DNA of 64,000 bases from Pseudoalteromonas galatheae (GTDB taxonomy: Bacteria > Pseudomonadota > Gammaproteobacteria > Enterobacterales > Alteromonadaceae). Shown in pieces: positions 58,010-64,000 of this stretch. Every line of letters starts with the position of its first letter. The first letter of the stretch is position 1. The translations under genes were made by a program, and so were the position numbers. The stretch is from assembly GCF_005886105.2 (NCBI RefSeq), contig NZ_PNCO02000001.1, positions 2,973,001 through 3,037,000 of the forward strand. The letters run 5' to 3'. Under the pieces are notes generated by a model that did not search any database, had not been told where the DNA came from, and worked only from the letters and a program-made list of their open reading frames with translations.

Positions 58010-58963
58010 TTAAAAGTCATATCTCAATGTGACCGCCATCGTGTTATGATCTTCGTTGTTATCCAATGAAAATTTTGAATACCAAAGATACATACGAGCT
58101 TGTTTACTCAAACTTTTTTCCACACCTACTGAAGCTGCATTGCCAGAGTCTTTCAGCTTACCGGCAGCCCCATCCGAGTCTTGATACTGGGCAAGTAAGG
58201 TATATGACTCAATCTGGTAAGCAGCGCTCACCATGAAACTATCTACTTCCTCATCGCTATCTATCGCTTCATTCTGTTGATACATACCACCGAGCTTAAA
58301 GTCCCCCAGCTTTCCTTGTACCGTCACGCGATTAATATCTTGCCCAGCGACTTTATTGTCATGGGCAACAGCAACATATACATTGGTTTTTTTGAGTTTG
58401 CTATCACCGTAACTTGCCGACAAAGATAGTCCATCTTCGCCGTTTTGCTTGCTGTTGTCTTCGGCAATGTAACTCACCGTAAATTGTAAATGATTAATAG
58501 CCGGAGTCGTATATTGCACAGTGTCACCAAGGCGATTTTCACCAACAAAGAACGAATTAATATCACCAGAAAAGTCATTCATTAAGTCCACTTTACCTTG
58601 CGACTTTTTCATCGGTGTATCATCACGGCCGATCAGGAGCTGACCATAACTCCCTTTAACCCCAAGATACTGAGAGCGAGCTGTAAGGTTATCACCTGAC
58701 TTACCATCTTTGTCTTGATCTGTGATCTCGACTTGGAATTCATATTTATAAAAGACCTCAAGCCCGTCCTGCAGCTTTGTCGACCCCTTTAACCCCATAC
58801 GAGAGTTATAGCTTTCAATTGAAGTATCGCTGTCACCATCTTTATCAGAATTTTGCACCCCGACATGAGCTCTACCGTATAGAGATACAGCTTCGTTTGC
58901 ATAACTACAAACACTCACAGAGCAAAGGCTTAGGGCAACAAATGGTAGGTATTTCATTTTCAT
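58010..58963 (-). CDS. General porin (OmpC/OmpU-like)
   Basis: 317 aa. Signal peptide (MKMKYLPFVALSLCSVSVCSYA), then NEAVSLYGRAHVGVQ, the classic Gram-negative porin start, GLKGSTKLQDGLEVFYKYEF, YLGVKGSYGQLLIGRDDTPMKK, an acidic surface-loop composition and the C-terminal strand ending LRYDF with terminal Phe. Probably a trimeric 16-strand diffusion pore. The start is the first of two close Met codons, with AGGTGAT 8 nt upstream. No Pho box was seen before it; upstream DNA holds a GATC-rich repeat cluster. Confidence 0.9.
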   Translation of the reverse strand: MKMKYLPFVALSLCSVSVCSYANEAVSLYGRAHVGVQNSDKDGDSDTSIESYNSRMGLKGSTKLQDGLEVFYKYEFQVEITDQDKDGKSGDNLTARSQYLGVKGSYGQLLIGRDDTPMKKSQGKVDLMNDFSGDINSFFVGENRLGDTVQYTTPAINHLQFTVSYIAEDNSKQNGEDGLSLSASYGDSKLKKTNVYVAVAHDNKVAGQDINRVTVQGKLGDFKLGGMYQQNEAIDSDEEVDSFMVSAAYQIESYTLLAQYQDSDGAAGKLKDSGNAASVGVEKSLSKQARMYLWYSKFSLDNNEDHNTMAVTLRYDF

Positions 58964-59045
58964 CTTTGATCACCTTGGATAGTATTTGGGCGCAGTACAA
59001 CAAGGTTTGAGATGCTGAGGCCAGACAGAGAGGCCGTAGCGAACA

Positions 59046-59364
59046 GATCTCGTATTTTTAAAGTTAGACACTTTTAGCTGGAGATCAAGGAACGAACTTC
59101 GGGATCAGTATTTTATTAACTGATAGGGATCATCTATAATCAGGATCAGATTTTTACTAACAAGATCGACCCAGAGATCATTTTCTTACTAACTAATTGC
59201 AGCTCAATGTCGGATCGGGTTGGTATAAGAATGATCTAAGAGAGGCTAACTTATTGATCTGATGTTTTGAAATATGTCTACTTAGTCAAACAATGATCTT
59301 TGTTAGTAAAGATCTGATCCCTATTTACCTCGCTAGTAATACCAGTTGTATTAAGTAAATGATC
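59046..59364. repeat. GATC-dense repeat cluster
   Basis: Fourteen GATC sites lie within 319 bp. Repeated units: GATCAGATTTTTACTAACAA (59144-59163, then GATC), GATCATTTTCTTACTAACTA (59176-59195), a weaker GATCAGTATTTTATTAACTG (59103-59122), and on the other strand GATCAGATCTTTACTAACAA (59300-59319). The first and last form an inverted pair, each about 25 bp, bounding about 176 bp. No gene fits here. It lies upstream of the porin and downstream of fba. Confidence 0.75.
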
Positions 59365-59506
59365 TATCTTGAAGCGGGGAAATAGCTTTAGTAGCAAGGC
59401 AAAAATTTTGCTATTTAGTTGTTCTAAATGAGAAGTTTTTAACGAAGCTAATATGCTATTTCACCCTTCAAATTGATTAGAGAATTAATTCAATTGGTAT
59501 AAAATG
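59335..59506. repeat. Palindromic MITE-like element
   Basis: Outer ends TAATACCAGTTGTATTAA (59336-59353) and TTAATTCAATTGGTATA (59485-59501) are imperfect inverted repeats. Inside, TTGAAGCGGGGAAATAGC (59371-59388) pairs imperfectly with GCTATTTCACCCTTCAA (59456-59472). The whole can fold into one long hairpin. No coding capacity. Similar ends occur at 7211 and 63460 in this window, and I recall comparable elements as abundant in Pseudoalteromonas intergenic regions. Confidence 0.65.
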
Positions 59507-59564
59507 GCGATCTAAGTATATTTTCACCCAGTAAGCCCTAGGTTTCTAATCAAGGATCAAATAC

Positions 59565-59592
59565 AAAAAAGCCTCTATTTCAGAGGCTTTTT
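59565..59592. terminator. Terminator of fba
   Basis: AAAAAAGCCTCT-ATTTC-AGAGGCTTTTT, a 6-bp GC-containing stem with A/T flanks, about 55 bp after the fba stop on the minus strand. Confidence 0.8.
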
Positions 59593-59646
59593 GAAGTATC
59601 AAAGTGCAGTGCACAATTTTACTTAGTCAAATTTTGATCCGGTAAG

Positions 59647-60711
59647 TTATTTCACTTTAGGATCTAACTCACCTGTTAGATATCTCAAGTGCATATCATC
59701 AAGTGAAATTGGTTTGATCTTAGCAGCTTGGCCTGCTGTACCGAACGCTTCATAACGCGCAACACAGATCTCAGTCATTGCTTTCGTTGCTTCCGCTAAG
59801 AATTTGCGTGGATCGAAATTGCTTGGGTTTTGCGCAAGGTGGCGACGAATCGCACCTGTTGATGCTAAACGCAGATCGGTATCGATATTGACTTTACGAA
59901 CACCGAATTTAATACCTTCAACAATTTGCTCAACCGGTACACCGTAAGTCTCAGGGATTTCGCCACCAAATTCATTGATGATTGCTAACCAGTCCTGCGG
60001 CACTGAAGACGAACCATGCATTACTAAGTGAGTATCAGGAATACGAGCGTGGATTTCTTTGATGCGGTTAATTGCTAAGATATCGCCCGTTGGTGGACGA
60101 GTAAACTTATAAGCACCGTGTGATGTACCACATGCAATAGCAAGCGCATCTACATTGGTTTTCTTGACGAAATCTGCTGCTTCTTCCGGATCTGTCAGTA
60201 GCTGATCTTCTGTTAATTTACCTTCAGCGCCAATACCGTCCTCTTCACCAGCTTCACCGGTTTCTAGAGAACCAAGCACACCTAGCTCACCCTCAACAGA
60301 CACGCCACAGGCGTGCGCCATTTCAACAGTACGACGAGTAACGTCCACATTATACTCGTAGCTTGAAGGCGTTTTACCGTCTTCCATTAGAGAGCCGTCC
60401 ATCATGACTGATGAGAAACCAAGTTGAATAGAGCGCTGACATACAGCAGGTGAAGTACCATGATCTTGGTGCATTACAACTGGAATATGAGGCCATTCTT
60501 CTACAGCCGCTAAAATCATGTGGCGAATAAATGGTGCACCAGCATATTTGCGTGCACCAGCAGAGCCTTGCACGATAACCGGACTATTTGTCTTGTCCGC
60601 AGCTTCCATGATCGCACGCATTTGCTCTTGGTTATTCACGTTAAATGCCGGAACGCCATAACCATGCTCAGCTGCATGATCGAGAAGTTGACGCATACTG
60701 ATTAAAGCCAT
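59647..60711 (-). CDS. fba: Class II fructose-bisphosphate aldolase
   Basis: Zinc-dependent aldolase of glycolysis and gluconeogenesis. 354 aa, of the CbbA-like subtype ([27 protein letters not shown]). Zinc and catalytic motifs: [11 protein letters not shown] (Asp, His), [50 protein letters not shown] and VNIDTDLR. I use the ATG at 60711 with GGAG upstream rather than the TTG at 60726. Last gene of epd-pgk-fba, 198 bp after pgk. Confidence 0.95.
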   Translation of the reverse strand: MALISMRQLLDHAAEHGYGVPAFNVNNQEQMRAIMEAADKTNSPVIVQGSAGARKYAGAPFIRHMILAAVEEWPHIPVVMHQDHGTSPAVCQRSIQLGFSSVMMDGSLMEDGKTPSSYEYNVDVTRRTVEMAHACGVSVEGELGVLGSLETGEAGEEDGIGAEGKLTEDQLLTDPEEAADFVKKTNVDALAIACGTSHGAYKFTRPPTGDILAINRIKEIHARIPDTHLVMHGSSSVPQDWLAIINEFGGEIPETYGVPVEQIVEGIKFGVRKVNIDTDLRLASTGAIRRHLAQNPSNFDPRKFLAEATKAMTEICVARYEAFGTAGQAAKIKPISLDDMHLRYLTGELDPKVK

Positions 60712-60909
60712 ATTGCTTTTCTCCAATTGTTGATAGCCACCGCTATCGGTTTGAACGGATAATATGTTTACACCAGCCTACACTGATGAGGTTAACCACT
60801 TTATTTATTGGCTAACCGGACGCTACGCGTCGTCAAGCAAACATCAAGTATGTGAGAGAGTGATGTTTACCTGATATTAAGAGGCAGCTTAACGCTACCT
60901 CAATCAATT

Positions 60910-62088
60910 TTAGTCTCTAGCTCGCTGCTCAAGCATAGCGACCGCAGGAAGTGTTTTGCCTTCTAAGAATTCAAGGAAAGCACCACCACCTGTAGAAATA
61001 TAAGAGATATCTTGCTCAACACCATACTTATCGATAGCAGCTAACGTATCGCCACCGCCAGCAATTGAGAATGCTGACGACTTAGCGATGGCATTGGCAA
61101 TCGCTTCAGTACCATTACCAAATTGGTCAAATTCAAATACGCCCACAGGGCCATTCCAAACCACAGTGCCAGCACTCGCAATGATCTCTGCAAGTTGAGT
61201 TGCAGTATCAGGACCGATGTCGAAGATCATGTCTTCGTCTGAAACTTCGCTTACATCTTTAATCGTCGCAACTGCAGATTCTGAAAACTCATTACCTACA
61301 ACCACATCAGTCGGAACAGGAATATCGCCGTCATTCGCTCTGGCAGCAGCCACTAGCTTGTTCGCTTCAGGGATCAAATCCGCTTCGTACAGCGACTTAC
61401 CAACAGGGTTACCTGCTGCAGCAATGAAAGTATTAGCAATACCGCCACCAGTCACGAGTTGGTCAACAACCTTAGACAATGAATCAAGCACGGTTAGTTT
61501 AGTTGATACTTTAGAGCCGCCAACGATGGCCACCAAAGGACGAGCTGGGTTATCTAGTGCTTTACCAAGCGCGTCGAGTTCAGCTGCAAGCAATGGACCT
61601 GCACATGCCACCTCTGCGTACAAGCCAACACCATGTGTTGAAGCCTGTGCGCGGTGCGCAGTACCAAAGGCATCCATCACGTAGACATCACAAAGCGCTG
61701 CCAGTTTTTTCGCGAGTACTTCATCGTCTTTCTTCTCGCCAACGTTAAAACGCACGTTTTCGAATACGATAACTTCATTGTCTTGTACATCCACGCCGTC
61801 TAGATAGTCAGTCACTAAACGTACATCTTGAGATAACGCATCATTAAGATAATCCACAACCGGCTGCATGGAGTATTGTGCATCATATTCTCCCTCGGTT
61901 GGACGACCAAGGTGAGACATCACCATCACTTTAGCACCTTTTTCTAGCGCTAATTTGATACTAGGTAGTGCAGCACGGATCCGCGCGTCCGACGCGACTT
62001 TGCCATCTTTAATTGGCACATTTAGGTCTTCGCGGATCAACACACGCTTGCCGTTTAAATCTAAATCCGCCATCTTAATGACTGACAT
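60910..62088 (-). CDS. pgk: Phosphoglycerate kinase
   Basis: Makes ATP from 1,3-bisphosphoglycerate. 392 aa. [37 protein letters not shown] at the N-terminus matches E. coli; further [43 protein letters not shown], and the C-terminal nucleotide site [15 protein letters not shown] and [22 protein letters not shown] at 62088 with AGGAGA 6 nt upstream; the frame opens earlier at 62115 without homology. Between epd and fba as in E. coli. Confidence 0.97.
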   Translation of the reverse strand: MSVIKMADLDLNGKRVLIREDLNVPIKDGKVASDARIRAALPSIKLALEKGAKVMVMSHLGRPTEGEYDAQYSMQPVVDYLNDALSQDVRLVTDYLDGVDVQDNEVIVFENVRFNVGEKKDDEVLAKKLAALCDVYVMDAFGTAHRAQASTHGVGLYAEVACAGPLLAAELDALGKALDNPARPLVAIVGGSKVSTKLTVLDSLSKVVDQLVTGGGIANTFIAAAGNPVGKSLYEADLIPEANKLVAAARANDGDIPVPTDVVVGNEFSESAVATIKDVSEVSDEDMIFDIGPDTATQLAEIIASAGTVVWNGPVGVFEFDQFGNGTEAIANAIAKSSAFSIAGGGDTLAAIDKYGVEQDISYISTGGGAFLEFLEGKTLPAVAMLEQRARD

Positions 62089-62215
62089 TGGACATCTCCT
62101 TAAAGAACGATACATTTTGTTATCTACAAGGCAGCAATCGTTTGCTACCTCGGTTTGAATTATTGTTTTAATTTTGTGCAGACAATTTGATTATAACAGC
62201 GTCTGAAACAAATGA

Positions 62216-63226
62216 TTAGCCACGCATCATCACGCAAGCGGTATCAAGCATACGATTAGCAAAACCCCACTCGTTATCACACCAAACTAGCAGCTTAACT
62301 AAGCGCTTGTGACTCACTCGAGTTTGCGTACCATCGATAATACAAGAATGTGGATCGTGATTAAAATCAACCGACACTAGCGGCTCTTCAGTGTAGCTCA
62401 GTACCCCTTCTAAACGACCACCAGCGGCCTGTTTTAGAACCGAGTTTACCGCATCAATTGTGACATTTTCATTGAGCGTCACACTCAGATCCATCGCCGT
62501 AACATTGATTGTTGGCACCCGTACCGCGATCGCCTCAAAACGACCTTGGAACTTAGGTAAAATACGCTCAATACCGCGAGCAAGCTTAGTATCAACAGGG
62601 ATGATGGATTGGCTTGCCGCGCGCGTGCGCCGTAAATCACTGTGATAAGCATCAATCACTTGTTGATCATGCATAGAAGCGTGAATAGTCGTAATAGCGC
62701 CAGACTCAACACCAAACTTATCGTCTAGCACTTTAATTACCGGAACAATACAGTTCGTTGTGCATGAGCCGTTAGACACAATTGTGTGCTCAGGTGACAG
62801 TATCTCTTCGTTGATACCAAAGATCACCGTCGCATCAACATCAGCATCCGCGGGATGTGAAAATAATACTTTCTTTGCCCCTGCCTGAATATGCGCAAGT
62901 GCGTGCTGACGAGAATGATAGACGCCTGTGCAATCAAGCACCACATCAACATCTAGCGCGCGCCAAGGCAGGTGACTTGGATCCGGCTCTGAAAATAACT
63001 GGATCTTATCCTCAGCTACTTCCAAAAAAGATTCTGTTAACGAAACTGGAAAAGCAAAACGCCCATGTGAGGTATCGTATTTTAGAAGATGCGCGATCCC
63101 TTTAGGATCCGCCAACTCATTGATGGCTACAATTTGTATTTCGTGGTGACGACCCGACTCATAGAGTGCTCTTACGATATTACGCCCTATTCGACCAAAG
63201 CCATTAATTGCAAGCTTGATTGTCAT
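62216..63226 (-). CDS. epd: D-erythrose-4-phosphate dehydrogenase
   Basis: Oxidises erythrose-4-phosphate on the way to pyridoxal phosphate; GAPDH family. 336 aa starting [30 protein letters not shown]. Catalytic Cys in SNGSCTTNC (commonly SNASCTTNC). [31 protein letters not shown] and [21 protein letters not shown] match E. coli Epd better than GapA. I use the ATG at 63226; the frame is open 40 codons further without homology. First gene of epd-pgk-fba. Confidence 0.93.
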   Translation of the reverse strand: MTIKLAINGFGRIGRNIVRALYESGRHHEIQIVAINELADPKGIAHLLKYDTSHGRFAFPVSLTESFLEVAEDKIQLFSEPDPSHLPWRALDVDVVLDCTGVYHSRQHALAHIQAGAKKVLFSHPADADVDATVIFGINEEILSPEHTIVSNGSCTTNCIVPVIKVLDDKFGVESGAITTIHASMHDQQVIDAYHSDLRRTRAASQSIIPVDTKLARGIERILPKFQGRFEAIAVRVPTINVTAMDLSVTLNENVTIDAVNSVLKQAAGGRLEGVLSYTEEPLVSVDFNHDPHSCIIDGTQTRVSHKRLVKLLVWCDNEWGFANRMLDTACVMMRG

Positions 63227-63459
63227 TAAATTGAAAATCCATGAAGTCGCAAGTACGAAAGTTCCCCTTCGTTTTGATGGCGCTATTGTAATCGACCTGA
63301 ATGAAATGTGTAAGGGGCTAGGGAAATTTTTTAATGCTAATTGCATTTAATTAAATAAGCTAATTTAACGCGGGAAAATTTCTTGATAATCAGACAAAAA
63401 ACTTCTACTTATTTGTTATAAATGGAAAAATTCTAACACCGCTCGCATGATAGTTAACT

Positions 63460-63496
63460 CTTCAAATTGATTGAGGAGTTAACTTAATTAGTAATA
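63460..63496. repeat. Partial copy of the palindromic repeat arm
   Basis: CTTCAAATTGATTGAGGAGTTAACTTAATTAGTAATA resembles 59466-59501 (first 13 bases CTTCAAATTGATT identical, rest partly). It sits between epd and the exonuclease gene and looks like the right end of the same repeat family without the rest. Confidence 0.5.
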
Positions 63497-63497
63497 C

Positions 63498-64000
63498 TCA
63501 AGTTAAATCCGCAATTTTACATTTACCGCCAGCACAAATGGCCTGAGATTGCGCCAACAGTAGCTCCGCTGTCGCTAAAGCATCGCTAAGCGCATCATGC
63601 AATTGATGAGGAGGTAAACCATAACGCATTCTACAAGCGTTTAGGGTTAATGCATCTTGCGCCAACGGATAGCCTTGCTTTAATACACGACGCTTGTCTA
63701 TCTGCATAGTATCTAATAGCAAGGCAGGTCTTACATTTAGTTCAAAGCGCTGAAATGCTGCCTTAAGAAACGCCCAATCCATCTGTACATTATGACATAC
63801 CAACACTTTACCGTGGAGCGCGCGCTGAAGCGCCAGCAACAAAGTTTGTAAGGATTCACCCTCAGCCAATCGACTACTACTAATACCGTGGAAAACTGGA
63901 CTTTGTGCAAGCGATTGCACCTCACTGTTCAAATGATACTGCGCATCTTTCACTCGGATCCGCATATTTTTAATCGGCAACCAACCAGCCGACACAATTT
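63498..64000 (-). CDS. DnaQ-type 3'-5' exonuclease, 3' part
   Basis: The frame stays open to the right edge (residues I-V-S-A-G-W-L-P-I), so the start and the first Asp-x-Glu motif (Exo I) lie outside. Visible are Exo II CHNVQMDWAFLKAAF and Exo III HDALSDALATAELLLAQ (His-x4-Asp), which mark a DEDDh exonuclease. It resembles the epsilon-like nuclease found beside a CBS/nucleotidyltransferase-type protein in many marine gammaproteobacteria, but no partner is visible here. A GTG at 63995 is probably internal. Confidence 0.8.
   Translation of the reverse strand, partial: IVSAGWLPIKNMRIRVKDAQYHLNSEVQSLAQSPVFHGISSSRLAEGESLQTLLLALQRALHGKVLVCHNVQMDWAFLKAAFQRFELNVRPALLLDTMQIDKRRVLKQGYPLAQDALTLNACRMRYGLPPHQLHDALSDALATAELLLAQSQAICAGGKCKIADLT

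Noticed and set aside
59046..59364. GATC repeats as a second-chromosome or plasmid origin
   Set aside because: No replication initiator gene, no DnaA-box cluster recognised, and core glycolytic and Pho genes on both sides; repeats are irregularly spaced and partly inverted.

Overview
The window looks like chromosomal DNA of a marine gammaproteobacterium, most probably Pseudoalteromonas or a close relative. This rests on protein resemblance to Alteromonadales and Vibrionales homologues, moderate AT-richness, and E. coli-like gene neighbourhoods: mltF/tadA, rplU-rpmA-obgE with ispB divergent, trmB/mutY-yggX, smc-zipA-ligA, rhodanese-grxC-secB-gpsA facing gpmI-envC-ctp-yibQ, dksA-gluQ-pcnB-folK-panB-panC, and epd-pgk-fba. 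The genus is inferred. Almost everything is core genome: I see no prophage, insertion sequence, integrase or CRISPR array.

Layout. 1-12.7 kb: cell wall, tRNA modification, purine salvage, glutaminase, ribosome hibernation, folate, ribosomal proteins and Obg, quinone side chain, DNA repair, RNA methylation. 12.9-21.1 kb: a signalling block with a CHASE8-type histidine kinase plus a YfiR-like periplasmic protein, then arcA and arcB placed tail to tail, folE2, and an Aer-like chemoreceptor. 21.4-23.4 kb: a tRNA region with six tandem tRNA-Glu and one tRNA-Ala on the minus strand, three tRNA-Val on the plus strand, and a decayed tRNA-Val remnant. 23.7-50.5 kb: a receiver-TPR protein that lacks its phospho-acceptor, msrB, ligA, zipA, smc, protein export and redox genes, glycolysis and division genes, then the dksA to panC run. 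50.8-59 kb: a phosphate-response block with a porin, a short substrate-binding protein, a chemoreceptor, pstS, phoR, phoB and a second porin. 59-64 kb: a repeat-rich gap followed by the epd-pgk-fba glycolytic run and an exonuclease cut by the window edge.

How the parts fit. Oxygen and redox control (ArcAB, Aer-like receptor), phosphate control (PhoBR) and stringent control (DksA, tRNA promoters with GC-rich discriminators) all sit here. I find three Pho-box-like sites with the same 10-nt gap to a -10-like hexamer: before phoB, before pstS (inside the end of phoR), and, unexpectedly, before a 60-residue very basic protein of unknown function near the left edge. The chemoreceptor beside pstS has a strong sigma-28-type promoter.

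The least explained parts are the small basic protein with a Pho box, the histidine kinase-YfiR pair, the GATC-dense repeat cluster at 59.1-59.4 kb, dispersed palindromic repeats, ArcB lacking one of its two redox cysteines, and a lipoprotein with mirror-image cysteine spacing. All gene calls come from reading translations without database searches.
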